From Allobosea lupini (GTDB taxonomy: Bacteria; Pseudomonadota; Alphaproteobacteria; Rhizobiales; Beijerinckiaceae), in assembly GCF_900109525.1 (NCBI RefSeq), contig NZ_FOAN01000001.1, forward strand, positions 992,001 to 1,056,000: a DNA stretch of 64,000 nucleotides, given 5' to 3'. The position numbers and the translations under genes were made by a program. Under the pieces are notes generated by a model, which had not been told where the DNA came from, did no database searches, and was given only the letters and a program-made list of their open reading frames with translations. This document shows positions 53,212 to 62,981 of the stretch, one piece after another; the stretch's first letter is position 1, and each line of letters begins with the position of its first letter.

Positions 53212-54059
53212 CCCTTCACGTTGAAGCGGCGTTCGAGCGCCATGGTCAGGCGCGCGATCGGGTAGCAGTAGGAGAAGAACATCATCAGCAGCATCAGGTA
53301 CATCGGCAGCATCAGCTCGGGCCGGCTCTCGGCGACGAGGGCCGCACGGGTGATGGTGAGCCCGTCCTGGATGCCGACCACCGAGATCAGCGTCGTCGCC
53401 ATGGTCAGGATGGCGTAGAGGTTCATCCACGGCGGCAGCATGCGCTTGACCGCCTGCGGCAGGATGATCATCCACATCGTCTGGCGGCGGGTGAAGGCGA
53501 GCGCCTCGGCCGATTCCCATTGGCCCGAGGGGATCGAGCGGATGCCGCCGCGCACGATCTCCGAGACATTCGCCGCGACGGGAAGCGCCAGACCGATGAT
53601 CGCCTTGACCCAGGCCGGGAAGGCGATGGTGACCGGCCCGAGCCTGATCTCGAAGGGCAGTAGGAACATCGCGTAGAACAAGAGCACGAGCCAGGGCGCG
53701 TTGCGGAAGAACTGCGTCGCCGCCCATGACGGCTGGCGCATGATGGCCGAGGGCGAGACCTGGCCGATGCCGAACAGCACGCCGACCGCGGTGCCGAGCG
53801 CCATGGAGAGGACGCTGATCAGCAGGTTGAACAGGAAGCCCTGGAAGATCAGCGGCGCCCAGCGCAGCAGGATGATGACGGCGCTATCGCGGGCAGTCGG
53901 CCCCGTCGTCTGCGCTACCGCGAGCGAGGCGGCGAAGACGATGGCGACGCCGGCTACGAGCCCGGCGCTGAGCATCATCGGTGCAGCGAGCCCGCTCGGC
54001 GCGATCGGCGCCGCGCGGAAGGGTTTCAGGACGGGGAGATCGGTCGTGGCGGTCTTCAT
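53208..54059 (-). CDS. Polar amino acid ABC importer permease
   Basis: This inner-membrane permease has about 283 residues, with an N-terminal helix (SAGLVAGVAIVFAASLAVAQ) not found in the shorter members, then the HisM/GlnP core: FQGFLFNLLISVLSMALG, NAPWLVLLFYAMF and the EAA loop EALAFTRRQTMWMIILPQAV that docks with the ATPase. ATG 54059 overlaps the next permease's stop (ATGA); the open frame further upstream is a shadow of that gene. Confidence 0.92.
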   Translation of the reverse strand: MKTATTDLPVLKPFRAAPIAPSGLAAPMMLSAGLVAGVAIVFAASLAVAQTTGPTARDSAVIILLRWAPLIFQGFLFNLLISVLSMALGTAVGVLFGIGQVSPSAIMRQPSWAATQFFRNAPWLVLLFYAMFLLPFEIRLGPVTIAFPAWVKAIIGLALPVAANVSEIVRGGIRSIPSGQWESAEALAFTRRQTMWMIILPQAVKRMLPPWMNLYAILTMATTLISVVGIQDGLTITRAALVAESRPELMLPMYLMLLMMFFSYCYPIARLTMALERRFNVKG

Positions 54060-54805
54060 GGCATGTATCCGGGAATGCGCATGGCCCGCTCCCAGCGATG
54101 CATCACCCAGACCAGCACCGCGACGAACAGCACGTAGACCACCAGCAGCACGTTCATCATTTCGCGGACATTGAAGACCTCGGACCATATCTGCGACGCC
54201 GCATAGAGCAGCTCGGGCACGCCGATGGCGTAGGCTAGCGTCGTGGTCTTCACGAGGTTGACGAGGTTGTTGTTGAGCGCCGGCAGGCAGATGCGGAAGG
54301 CGAGCGGCAGCACTATCTGGCGCCAGAGCTGGAAGCGGGTGTAGCCGAGCGATTCCGCCGCCTCGACCATCGTCTCCGGCACAGCCTCGATGCCGGCGCG
54401 GAAGATCTCGACGTTGAAGGCGCCAGCGAAGAGCGAAAAGGCGATGATCGCCCAGCCGGTGCCGCTGACCAGCGGCGACTGCCCGCCGAAACCGTCCGAC
54501 ACCGTCGGCAGCAGGCCGCCGACGGCGAAATAGAAGAAGGAGAGCTGCACCAAGGGCGGCGTATTGCGGAAAAACTGGACGTAACCCCGCACCACGAGCC
54601 GGCCGGGCCGCGAATTGCTGCCGGCGACCCAGACGCCGAGCAGTCCGATCGCGAGCGAGGCCAGGATCGAGACGACGCAGATATAGGTCGTCGTCCACAG
54701 CCCGGTCAGGAAGCGCGAGCGGTCGAAGGCGTCGTAGAAGATCGAGAAGTTGAGGCCGTGGACCTCGTTCAGGCGCTCGAAGAAAGCGGCGATCATGTCC
54801 GACAT
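54056..54805 (-). CDS. Polar amino acid ABC importer permease
   Basis: This second permease (249 residues) has the standard core: GLWTTTYICVVSILASLAIG, YVQFFRNTPPLVQLSFFYFA and the EAA loop AAESLGYTRFQLWRQIVLPL. It forms a heterodimer with the permease encoded at 53208-54059. It is separated from the binding-protein gene by 108 bases holding two hairpins. Confidence 0.92.
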   Translation of the reverse strand: MSDMIAAFFERLNEVHGLNFSIFYDAFDRSRFLTGLWTTTYICVVSILASLAIGLLGVWVAGSNSRPGRLVVRGYVQFFRNTPPLVQLSFFYFAVGGLLPTVSDGFGGQSPLVSGTGWAIIAFSLFAGAFNVEIFRAGIEAVPETMVEAAESLGYTRFQLWRQIVLPLAFRICLPALNNNLVNLVKTTTLAYAIGVPELLYAASQIWSEVFNVREMMNVLLVVYVLFVAVLVWVMHRWERAMRIPGYMP

Positions 54806-54858
54806 CTCGGGATGACTAGCAGCGCCATGGTCGAGCCTGACCCGACCATCTCGGAAAC

Positions 54859-54902
54859 CAGAGCACTCTGGTCATGAGATTCTCGGGCCAAGCCCGAGAA
54901 TG
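54859..54902. terminator. Tandem hairpins between binding-protein and permease genes
   Basis: CCAGAGCACTCTGG (54859-54872) is a perfect 6-2-6 palindrome, and ATTCTCGGGC (54880-54889) pairs with GCCCGAGAAT (54893-54902) around three bases. Such hairpins after a binding-protein gene commonly stabilise its mRNA and lower expression of the downstream permease genes. There is no clear U-run, so full termination is unlikely. Confidence 0.5.
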
Positions 54903-54913
54903 ACGCGCCGTGG

Positions 54914-55735
54914 CTACGAGCCGGCCTTCAGCTTTTTGTTGGTCTCGATCAGATAGGGGCTCTGCTTGATGCCCCATTTGGTCTCGAGCGCCAGTAGCTT
55001 GCCGCTCTTGTGCCAGTCGACCGACATGTCCTTGATCAGCTTGCCGAAGGCACCGTCGAGATCGTCGAGGCGCACGCCGATCGCCCAGAGCTGCGGATCC
55101 TCCGAGACCAGCGGCATCTCGTAATTCGCCCATTTCGGATCGCCGCCCGAGAGCGTCGAGACGATCAGCGTGTCGTCGAACAGGAAGGCGACGCAGTTGT
55201 TGCCGAGCAGCGCATTCAGCCCGTCCGGCACCGAGGGGAACACCACCATCTCCGGCGAATACATCTGCGAGACGCGGCGGTTGTAGTAGGCGCCCTGCAC
55301 GGCGCAGACCTTGCGGCCCTTGAGGTCTTCCCACTTCTTCAGGCCGGCGCTCTTGGGCGCGAGCACATTGGTGGCCCCCGCATAGTAGTTCGGCTCGATC
55401 ATGCCGATCTGCTTGCGCCGGTCCTGCGTGTCGCCGAGCGTCGCCAGGATCATGTCGATGCGGCCCTGGCGCAGGAACTCGATGCGGTTGGCGGCGATCA
55501 CCGGCACCATCTCGAGCTTGACGCCGATCTTGCTCGCGACCTCCTGGGCGAGATCGATCTCGAGGCCGACGATCTTGCCTGACGGATCGAGGAAGCCCCA
55601 GGGCTTGTAGTCGTTCTTGACGCCGACGGTGAGGACGCCCTTTTCCTTGATCTTGGCGAGCGTGTCCTGCGCGAAGGCCGGCACGGCGGCAAGCGTGGCG
55701 GCGAGTGCGAATGCCAGGGCGGTCAATCGTTTCAT
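54914..55735 (-). CDS. Polar amino acid ABC importer substrate-binding protein
   Basis: This periplasmic binding protein has 273 residues and a clear signal peptide from ATG 55735 (MKRLTALAFALAATLAAVPA, cleaved after AFA). The mature SBP_bac_3 fold is visible: IKEKGVLTVGVKNDYKPWGF, GKIVGLEIDLAQEVASKI and GRIDMILATLGDTQDRRKQI. The arginine and aspartate that clamp an amino-acid backbone are plausible in the second region and in DDTLIVSTL. The ligand is unknown; the oxidoreductase at the operon end suggests an N-methylated or imino acid or an opine. Confidence 0.92.
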   Translation of the reverse strand: MKRLTALAFALAATLAAVPAFAQDTLAKIKEKGVLTVGVKNDYKPWGFLDPSGKIVGLEIDLAQEVASKIGVKLEMVPVIAANRIEFLRQGRIDMILATLGDTQDRRKQIGMIEPNYYAGATNVLAPKSAGLKKWEDLKGRKVCAVQGAYYNRRVSQMYSPEMVVFPSVPDGLNALLGNNCVAFLFDDTLIVSTLSGGDPKWANYEMPLVSEDPQLWAIGVRLDDLDGAFGKLIKDMSVDWHKSGKLLALETKWGIKQSPYLIETNKKLKAGS

Positions 55736-55823
55736 CGGTCGCGATCCCCTTGTTTTCTTATGAAGCCCTAGCTTCGGGTGGATCGGCGCATAGATTTGAC
55801 TGGATGCGACGCTTTCTTGACTC

Positions 55824-56825
55824 TCAGCGGCGAGCCGGGCGGACCTCCTGCACACGCTCGGCCCGTGGCGGATGGCCGAAGCGCTCGCGATAGCTGCGCG
55901 AGAAATGGCTGGCGCTGGCAAAACCACAGGCAAGCGCGGTCTCCAGGATCGAGAGGCTGGTCTGGCGCAGCAGGTCGCGGGCGCGGTCGAGGCGCAAGGC
56001 GAGATAGTGCTCGCCGAGCGAGCGGCCGAGATGCTGGCGGAACAGACGCTCGAGCTGGCGTAGCGAGACGTTCGCGAGCCGAGCGAGTCCCTCGCGCGAC
56101 TCGGGGGTCTCGATGGTCTGCTCCATGCGGGCGATCACGCGCAGGAGCGGCGCATGGGCGATGCCGAGCCGCTCGCGCAGCGGCATGCGCTGCGGCCCCG
56201 CCCCTTCCCTGACATGGGTCTGGAGGAACCATTCGCTGACCGCGAGCGCGAGCTCGCTGCCGTGCTCGCGCGCGATCACGGCGTGCAGCATGTCGAGCGG
56301 CGCGGTGCCACCGCTGCAGGTCAGGCGGTCGCGGTCGATCTCGTAGAGCGAGCGCCGCAGGTCGAGATCGGGATATTCCTCAAGGAAAGCCGGCGCGTGC
56401 TCCCAGTGGATGGTGAAGCGATAGCCGGAGAGCAGATTGGCGCGCGCCAGCAGATAGGGGCCGCCCGAGACGCCGCCGATCTTCACGCCGCGCCGCGCGA
56501 GCTGACGCAGCCAGGCGAAGGTCGGCTGGTGATGGAACAAGGCCGGATTGCCGCCGGCGCAGACGAAGAGATAGTCAAGCCTGAGATCGGCGCCGACGCT
56601 GGCATCGGCGGCGATGGCGACGCCGTTCGAGGCCGTCGCCGCGGCGCCGTCGATCGAGACATGGCTCCAGCGATAGAGCGGCCGGCCCGAGAGGCGGTTG
56701 GCGGCGCGCAGGGGCTCGATCGCCGAGGCGTAAGGCAGCAACGCGAAGTCAGGGATCAGCAGGAAGCCGACATGGGTCGGCGCGCTGTCGTCGCTATCAG
56801 GCAATCTGATGTCGCTATCGAGCAT
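55824..56825 (-). CDS. GlxA/AraC family regulator, GbdR/SouR-like by context
   Basis: The 333-residue protein has a DJ-1/PfpI (class I amidotransferase-like) N-terminal domain (FLLIPDFALLPYASAIEPLR, then GVSGGPYLLARANLLSGYRF) and a C-terminal AraC HTH pair (EGLARLANVSLRQLERLFRQ and ETALACGFASASHFSRSYRE). GbdR, SouR and CdhR, which activate glycine betaine, sarcosine and carnitine genes, have this plan. It is 52 bases from the divergent soxB gene and 88 bases before the importer's binding-protein gene, so it is well placed to control both. The effector is probably a methylated glycine. Confidence 0.88.
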   Translation of the reverse strand: MLDSDIRLPDSDDSAPTHVGFLLIPDFALLPYASAIEPLRAANRLSGRPLYRWSHVSIDGAAATASNGVAIAADASVGADLRLDYLFVCAGGNPALFHHQPTFAWLRQLARRGVKIGGVSGGPYLLARANLLSGYRFTIHWEHAPAFLEEYPDLDLRRSLYEIDRDRLTCSGGTAPLDMLHAVIAREHGSELALAVSEWFLQTHVREGAGPQRMPLRERLGIAHAPLLRVIARMEQTIETPESREGLARLANVSLRQLERLFRQHLGRSLGEHYLALRLDRARDLLRQTSLSILETALACGFASASHFSRSYRERFGHPPRAERVQEVRPARR

Positions 56826-56877
56826 GTCGGCGAGCCTATGTCGGTCAATCTCCTGATGACAAGACCGCCCGGACCCA

Positions 56878-58131
56878 ATGATGCGCTATTCCATCTTCTC
56901 GCTGCTGTCCCAGACGCTCCGGGGCCACAAGGGCTGGACTCCGGCCTGGCGCGATCCCGCGCCGAAGCCCGAATACGACGTGATCATCATCGGCGGCGGC
57001 GGCCATGGCCTGGCGACGGCGCATTACCTCGCCAGCCGGCACGGCATCACCAATGTCGCGGTGCTGGAGAAGGGCTATCTCGGTTCCGGCAATGTCGGCC
57101 GCAACACCACGATCATCCGCTCGAACTACCTGCTGCCGGGCAACACCCCGTTCTACGAGCTCTCGATGAAGCTCTGGGAAGGGCTGGAGCAGGACCTCAA
57201 CTACAACGCCATGGTCAGCCAGCGTGGCGTCTTGAACCTCTACCATTCCGATGCCCAGCGCGACGCCTTCGCCAGGCGCGGCAACGCGATGCGGCTCGCC
57301 GGGGTCGATGCCGAACTGCTCGGCACCGAGCAGGTCCGGGCGATGCTGCCCTATCTCGATTTCGACAATGCGCGCTTCCCGATCCAGGGCGGCCTGCTGC
57401 AGCGCCGTGGCGGCTCGGCCCGGCACGATGCCGTCGCCTGGGGCTTCGCCCGCGCCGCCGACAGCCGCGGCGTCGACATGATCCAGAACTGCGAGGTCAC
57501 CGGCATCACCATGTCGGGCGGGCGCGCGATCGGCGTCGAGACCTCGCGCGGGCCGATCCGAGCGAAGAAGATCGCCATGGCGGTCGCCGGGAACTCATCG
57601 CGTGTCGCGGCGATGGCGGGAATGCGCCTGCCGATCGAGACCCATGTCCTGCAGGCCTTCGTCTCGGAAGGGCTTAAGCCGCTGATCGACTGCGTCGTCA
57701 CCTACGGCGCCGGGCATTTCTACATCAGCCAGTCCGACAAGGGCGGCCTCGTCTTCGGCGGCGACATCGACGGGTACAACTCATACGCCCAGCGCGGCAA
57801 CCTGCCGGTGATCGAGGACGTGATGGAGTCGGCGATGGCGCTGTGGCCCGGCCTCGGCCGGGTGCGGATGCTGCGCCATTGGGGCGGCGTCATGGACATG
57901 TCGATGGACGGCTCGCCGATCATCGATACGACGCCGGTCGACGGGCTCTATCTCAATGCGGGCTGGTGCTATGGCGGCTTCAAGGCGACGCCCGCCTCGG
58001 GCTTCTGCTTCGCCCATCTGATCGCGACGGGACAGCCGCACGAGGTCGCCACCGCCTACCGGCTCGATCGCTTCGCCACCGGGCGGGTGATCGACGAAAA
58101 GGGCGCCGGCGCCCAGCCGAACCTGCACTGA
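56878..58131 (+). CDS. soxB: Sarcosine oxidase subunit beta
   Basis: This is the FAD- and covalent-FMN-binding catalytic subunit of heterotetrameric sarcosine oxidase, which demethylates sarcosine to glycine. The 417-residue protein begins MMRYSIFSLL with the FAD site DVIIIGGGGHGLATAHYLAS near residue 34; the SoxB signature VLEKGYLGSGNVGRNTTIIR follows, and the C-terminus has VDGLYLNAGWCYGGFKATP. Length and order match known SoxB proteins. It heads the operon soxB-soxD-soxA-soxG-purU. Position 56881 is an adjacent second ATG. Confidence 0.95.
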   Translation: MMRYSIFSLLSQTLRGHKGWTPAWRDPAPKPEYDVIIIGGGGHGLATAHYLASRHGITNVAVLEKGYLGSGNVGRNTTIIRSNYLLPGNTPFYELSMKLWEGLEQDLNYNAMVSQRGVLNLYHSDAQRDAFARRGNAMRLAGVDAELLGTEQVRAMLPYLDFDNARFPIQGGLLQRRGGSARHDAVAWGFARAADSRGVDMIQNCEVTGITMSGGRAIGVETSRGPIRAKKIAMAVAGNSSRVAAMAGMRLPIETHVLQAFVSEGLKPLIDCVVTYGAGHFYISQSDKGGLVFGGDIDGYNSYAQRGNLPVIEDVMESAMALWPGLGRVRMLRHWGGVMDMSMDGSPIIDTTPVDGLYLNAGWCYGGFKATPASGFCFAHLIATGQPHEVATAYRLDRFATGRVIDEKGAGAQPNLH

Positions 58132-58152
58132 CCGCGCGCTGCCGAGGATCCC

Positions 58153-58428
58153 ATGCGCATCACCTGTCCCCATTGCGGCGCGCGCGACGCCCAGGAATTC
58201 AGCTATCTCGGCGCCGCCGATCTGCAGCGCCCCGAAGGCATGGCGGCGAGCGAGGCCGCGATGGCCGATTACGTCTACCAGCGCGACAACCCGGCCGGCG
58301 TCCATCGCGAGCTCTGGTATCACGGCGCCGGCTGTCATGCCTGGCTGGTGGTGACCCGCGACACCCGCAACCATGCGATCACCGCGGTCGAGCCGGCGAA
58401 GGCGCGCAAGGCGGGAGCGGCGGCATGA
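58153..58428 (+). CDS. soxD: Sarcosine oxidase subunit delta
   Basis: This 91-residue subunit binds zinc in the heterotetramer. The N-terminus reads MRITCPHCGARDAQEFSYLG, with Cys5 and Cys8 as zinc ligands and later His (HREL, GAGCHAWLVVTRDTRNH) completing the site. It is of normal length. It overlaps the soxA start (ATGA at 58425). Confidence 0.93.
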   Translation: MRITCPHCGARDAQEFSYLGAADLQRPEGMAASEAAMADYVYQRDNPAGVHRELWYHGAGCHAWLVVTRDTRNHAITAVEPAKARKAGAAA

Positions 58429-61406
58429 GCACCCAGCCTTTCCGCCTCGCCTCCGGCGGCCTGATCGATCGCGGTCATCCGCTGGATTTCAGCTTCGACG
58501 GCGCCTCCTATCGCGGCTATGCCGGCGACACGCTGGCCTCGGCGCTGCTCGCCAACGGCGTGCGCCTGGTTGGCCGCTCCTTCAAATATCATCGCCCGCG
58601 CGGCATCCTCTCGGCCGGGCCAGAGGAGCCGAACGCGCTGGTCGAACTGCGCTCCGGTGCGCGCCGCGAGCCCAACACCCGTGCGACCGTCGTCGAACTG
58701 TTCGGCGGGCTGGAGGCGGCGAGCCAGAACCGCTGGCCTTCGCTCGCCTTCGACCTGCTCTCGATCAACGGGCTGATCTCGCCGGCCCTCGTCGCCGGCT
58801 TCTACTACAAGACCTTCATGTGGCCGGCCTCCTTCTGGGAAAAGCTCTACGAGCCGCTGATCCGGCGCGCCGCCGGCCTCGGACGCGCCGCCGGAGCGGA
58901 AGATCCGGACCATTACGAGAAGGCCTTCGCCTTCTGCGACCTGCTGGTGATCGGCGGCGGGCCGGCCGGTCTCTCCGCTGCGCTGGCAGCCGGGCGCAGC
59001 GGCGCCCGCGTGATCCTCTGCGACGAGGATTTCCGGCTCGGTGGACGGCTGCTGGCCGAGCAGCGCGAGATCGACGGCAAGCCAGCCTCCGAATGGCTCG
59101 CCGCGACGCTGGCCGAGCTTACAAGCCTGCCGGAGGTGCGGATCATGCCGCGCACCACCGTGTTCGGGCTCTACGATCACGGCATCTACGGCGCGGTCGA
59201 GCGCGTCGCCGATCACCTGCCGCAGCCGCCGGCGCATCAGCCACGCCAGCGCGGCTGGCGCATCCATGCCAGGCGGGCGATCCTCGCCGCCGGCGCGCTG
59301 GAGCGGCCGATCGTCTTCGCAGGCAATGACCGGCCCGGCGTGATGCTGGCCGGTGCGGTGCGGTCTTACGTCAATCGCCATGGCGTCCTGCCCGGCCGCG
59401 AAACCGTGCTGTTCACGGCCGGCGACGATGGCTGGACGACGGCGCGCGATATCGCCGCGGCTGGCGGCAAGGTCGCGGCGATCGTCGATTCCCGCCCCGC
59501 CGATCCCGTCCGCAAGGCGCTCGCCGACAAGCTCGGCGCGCGGCTGTTCGCCGGCGGCGCCGTGACGGGCGCGCGTGGCGGGCGGCAGCTCAGCGGCGTC
59601 ACCATCCGCGATGCCTCGGGCGCGGTGAGCGAATTGTCCTGCGACCTGCTCGCCGTCTCCAATGGCTGGAACCCGACGCTGCACCTGACCTCGCACCAGA
59701 ACGGCAAGCCGGCCTGGGACGAGAGCCTACAATGTTTCGTGCCGGGAACCGTGCCGGCGGGGCTCACGGTCGCCGGGAGCGCCGCCGGACGCTTCACGCT
59801 GGCGCAGGCGCTGGAAGACGGCGCGAGGCTCGGACGCGATGCGGCGACCGAGGTGGGCCTGACCACGCTGCCGGCCGAGCCGACCCCGACGACCGACCCC
59901 GAGACAAACGGGCTTTCGCCGGTCTGGCGGGTGTCCGGCGGCAAGGGAAAAGCCTTCGTCGACTACCAGAACGACGTCACCGACAAGGATGTCGAGCTCG
60001 CCGCCCGCGAGGGCTTCCGGCCGGTCGAGCATCTCAAGCGCTACATCACGCTTGGCATGGCGACCGACCAGGGCAAGACCTCGAACCTTTCTGGCCTCGC
60101 CATCATGGCCGAGCAGACCGGCCGGACGATCCCGCAGACCGGCACCACCACCTTCCGCCCGCCCTATACGCCGGTCGCGATCGGGGCGCTCGCCGGCCAT
60201 CACCGCGGCAAGGACTTCAGGCCGATCCGGCTCGCGCCGACGCATGACTGGTCGAAGGAGCAAGGTGCCATCTTCGTCGAGAGCGGGCCTTGGCTGCGGG
60301 CGCAATACTATCCGCGCTCCGGCGAGACCGACTGGCTGACGACGGTCAACCGCGAGGTCAAAGCGGTGCGCGCCGGCGTCGGCCTCTGCGACGTCTCGAC
60401 GCTCGGCAAGATCGACATCCAGGGCGCCGACGCCGCCGAGTTTCTGGAACGCGTCTACATCAATGGCTGGAAGGCGCTGCCGGTCGGCAAGGCGCGCTAC
60501 GGGCTGATGCTGCGCGAGGACGGCTTCGTCATGGACGACGGCACCACCTCGCGCCTCGGCGAGACGCATTTCCTGATGACCACCACCACCGCCAATGCCG
60601 GCAAGGTGATGCAGCATCTCGAATTCTGCCATCAGGTGCTGTGGCCGGAGCTGGACGTGCGCATGGTCTCGGTCTCCGAGCAATGGGCGCAGGTCGCCAT
60701 TGCGGGGCCGAAGGCGCGCGAGACCCTGCGTGGTGTCGTCGACCGCGAGCACGATCTCTCGAACGAGGCCTTCCCCTATCTCGCGGCGCGGGCCGTCACC
60801 GTCGGCGGCGGCATCCCGGCGCGGCTCTTTCGCATCTCCTTCTCGGGCGAGCTCGCCTATGAGCTCGCCGTTCCCGCCGACTATGGCGATGCGACGGTGC
60901 GGGCGCTGATGCAGGCGGGCGCCCCCTTCGGCATCACGCCCTATGGCACCGAGGCGCTCGGCGTGATGCGCATCGAGAAGGGCCATGTCGCCGGCAACGA
61001 GCTCAACGGCCAGACCACGGCGCGCGATCTCGGGCTCGGCAAGATGATGTCGTCGAAGAAGGATTTCGTCGGCCGGCTGATGGCGGGTCGGCAGGCCCTG
61101 GTCGAGCCGGACCGGCCTGCCTTCGTCGGCTTCAAGCCGGTCGATCCCTCCCAGCGCCTGCGCGCCGGCGCGCATTTCATCGATATCGGCAAGCCGGGCG
61201 TGATGGAGAACGATGAGGGCTACATGACCTCGGTCGCCTACTCCCCGCATCTCGACCACTGGATGGGGCTCGGACTGATCAAGGGCGGAGCTGCCCGCGT
61301 CGGCGAGCGCGTGCGCGCCTATGACCCGGTGCGCAATGGCGACGTCGTCGTCGAGATCTGCTCGCCCGTCTTCGTCGATCCCGAAGGAGCCCGCCTCCAT
61401 GGCTGA
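58425..61406 (+). CDS. soxA: Sarcosine oxidase subunit alpha
   Basis: This is the large subunit (993 residues), which binds NAD and tetrahydrofolate. In order: an N-terminal HcnA-like beta-grasp region (GRSFKYHRPRGILSAGPEEP, no cluster cysteines), the dinucleotide-binding domain with LLVIGGGPAGLSAALAAGRS near residue 174, and a C-terminal aminomethyltransferase (GcvT-like) domain from about 600, reading NREVKAVRAGVGLCDVSTLG and ending with its barrel. The folate domain takes the methyl group as methylene-tetrahydrofolate. It overlaps soxD by 4 bases and soxG by 8 bases. Confidence 0.95.
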   Translation: MSTQPFRLASGGLIDRGHPLDFSFDGASYRGYAGDTLASALLANGVRLVGRSFKYHRPRGILSAGPEEPNALVELRSGARREPNTRATVVELFGGLEAASQNRWPSLAFDLLSINGLISPALVAGFYYKTFMWPASFWEKLYEPLIRRAAGLGRAAGAEDPDHYEKAFAFCDLLVIGGGPAGLSAALAAGRSGARVILCDEDFRLGGRLLAEQREIDGKPASEWLAATLAELTSLPEVRIMPRTTVFGLYDHGIYGAVERVADHLPQPPAHQPRQRGWRIHARRAILAAGALERPIVFAGNDRPGVMLAGAVRSYVNRHGVLPGRETVLFTAGDDGWTTARDIAAAGGKVAAIVDSRPADPVRKALADKLGARLFAGGAVTGARGGRQLSGVTIRDASGAVSELSCDLLAVSNGWNPTLHLTSHQNGKPAWDESLQCFVPGTVPAGLTVAGSAAGRFTLAQALEDGARLGRDAATEVGLTTLPAEPTPTTDPETNGLSPVWRVSGGKGKAFVDYQNDVTDKDVELAAREGFRPVEHLKRYITLGMATDQGKTSNLSGLAIMAEQTGRTIPQTGTTTFRPPYTPVAIGALAGHHRGKDFRPIRLAPTHDWSKEQGAIFVESGPWLRAQYYPRSGETDWLTTVNREVKAVRAGVGLCDVSTLGKIDIQGADAAEFLERVYINGWKALPVGKARYGLMLREDGFVMDDGTTSRLGETHFLMTTTTANAGKVMQHLEFCHQVLWPELDVRMVSVSEQWAQVAIAGPKARETLRGVVDREHDLSNEAFPYLAARAVTVGGGIPARLFRISFSGELAYELAVPADYGDATVRALMQAGAPFGITPYGTEALGVMRIEKGHVAGNELNGQTTARDLGLGKMMSSKKDFVGRLMAGRQALVEPDRPAFVGFKPVDPSQRLRAGAHFIDIGKPGVMENDEGYMTSVAYSPHLDHWMGLGLIKGGAARVGERVRAYDPVRNGDVVVEICSPVFVDPEGARLHG

Positions 61407-62031
61407 GACAGCGCGTTCATGGGCGCCGCGCAGCGCCTGGGCCGGCATCGCGCAGGCCGGGCAGATCGGTGCTGCCGGAGCGGCCGGCGTCACCGCGACC
61501 CTGCTCGACGGCTTCGGGCTGGCGACGCTGATCGCCGCGCCGGGCGGGGCCGCGGCCTTGTCGCAAACCGTGGAAGCGCGGCTGGGCATCGCCCTGCCGA
61601 CGACGCCGAAGATCGTCCCGGGCGCCTCGCATGACGCGATCTGGTCCGGCCCCGATCAATGGCTTCTGCGCGCCAGTACGCGCGAGGGTTCGGGCAGCCT
61701 CCTGGAGTCGCTTTCGGCTCAGGCGGCGGTCAGCGACCAGAGCGATGCGCGCGCTGCCCTGCGGCTATCGGGTCCAGATGTGCGCGACGTACTGGCCAAG
61801 GGCGTGATGCTCGATCTGCATCCCGCCGCCTTCGCGGTCGGCGATGCCGCCTTGACAAGCATCGCCCATATCGGTGTGCATCTCTGGCGGCTCGCTGACG
61901 GGCCGGATGGATCCGCGTTCGAGATCATGGTCGCACGCAGCATGGTGGGAAGCTTCTGGTCCTGGTTCGCCGCCTCCGCGGCCGAATTCGGCTGCCAGAT
62001 TTCCATCGATCGCTCCACCGGCCGAGGTTGA
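61399..62031 (+). CDS. soxG: Sarcosine oxidase subunit gamma
   Basis: This is the small gamma subunit (210 residues), with a GcvT-like fold. Features are [20 protein letters not shown] and [20 protein letters not shown], typical of SoxG. ATG 61399 lies inside the end of soxA, which fits translational coupling. The length is normal. It is followed by purU after 86 bases. Confidence 0.9.
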   Translation: MAETARSWAPRSAWAGIAQAGQIGAAGAAGVTATLLDGFGLATLIAAPGGAAALSQTVEARLGIALPTTPKIVPGASHDAIWSGPDQWLLRASTREGSGSLLESLSAQAAVSDQSDARAALRLSGPDVRDVLAKGVMLDLHPAAFAVGDAALTSIAHIGVHLWRLADGPDGSAFEIMVARSMVGSFWSWFAASAAEFGCQISIDRSTGRG

Positions 62032-62117
62032 CGGCAGCGCGCCGCGCGCCGTCCCTTCCGCCGACCTTTCCCCATTCTCATTGTTCAGGGACCCGCGCGA
62101 GCGGGCCGATCCGTCAT

Positions 62118-62981
62118 ATGTCCGATTCTCCGATGATCCTCGCTCTGTCCTGCCCTGATCGGCCGGGCATCGTCGCCGCCGTCTCGACGCTGCTCGCCGA
62201 GGCCGGCTGCAACATCCGCGACGCGCAGCAGTTCGACGACCTCGAAATCGGCCGCTTCTTCATGCGGGTGGTGTTCGACCGGCTCGAAGGCGCGCGCAGC
62301 GCCGCCGAGATTCAGGGTCTCGTCGACGAACTGGCAGCACGCTTCAAGATGACCGTCTCGCTGCGCGATGCGGCTGCCCGCAAGCGGGTCATGCTGCTGG
62401 TCTCGAAATTCGACCATTGCCTGGCCGACCTGATCTACCGCTGGCGCATCGGCGAACTGCCGATGGAGATCACCGCGATCGTCTCGAACCATGCCCGCGA
62501 GCACATCGCCTCGACCGATCTCGGCGACCTGCCCTTCCATCACATGCCGGTCAATCGGCAGACCAAGATGGAGCAGGAGGCCGAGCTCTGGCACCTGATC
62601 CAGGAGACGCAAAGCGATCTCGTCGTGCTCGCCCGCTACATGCAGGTCCTGTCGGACGGGCTCTCGGCCAAGCTCTCGGGGCGCTGCATCAACATCCACC
62701 ATTCGTTCCTGCCCGGTTTCAAGGGCGCCAAGCCCTATCATCAGGCGCACGAGCGCGGGGTGAAGCTGATCGGCGCGACCGCGCATTACGTCACCTCCGA
62801 TCTCGACGAAGGGCCGATCATCGAGCAGGACGTCGAGCGCATCAGCCATCGCGACACGCCGGACGACCTCGTGCGCAAGGGCCGCGACATCGAGCGGCGC
62901 GTGCTGGCCCGGGCGGTGCGCTACCACCTGGAAGATCGCGTGCTGCTCAACGGAAAGAAATCCGTCGTCTTCACCGATTGA
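62118..62981 (+). CDS. purU: Formyltetrahydrofolate deformylase
   Basis: This 287-residue enzyme hydrolyses 10-formyl-tetrahydrofolate to formate and tetrahydrofolate. The N-terminal ACT domain is seen as [20 protein letters not shown]; the catalytic domain has [20 protein letters not shown] with the Asn-His pair, and the Asp in [16 protein letters not shown]. It follows soxG in the usual order for sarcosine oxidase operons and balances the folate one-carbon pool created by sarcosine demethylation. folD and glyA are not in the window. ATG 62118 is chosen because the ACT domain begins just after it. Confidence 0.94.
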   Translation: MSDSPMILALSCPDRPGIVAAVSTLLAEAGCNIRDAQQFDDLEIGRFFMRVVFDRLEGARSAAEIQGLVDELAARFKMTVSLRDAAARKRVMLLVSKFDHCLADLIYRWRIGELPMEITAIVSNHAREHIASTDLGDLPFHHMPVNRQTKMEQEAELWHLIQETQSDLVVLARYMQVLSDGLSAKLSGRCINIHHSFLPGFKGAKPYHQAHERGVKLIGATAHYVTSDLDEGPIIEQDVERISHRDTPDDLVRKGRDIERRVLARAVRYHLEDRVLLNGKKSVVFTD

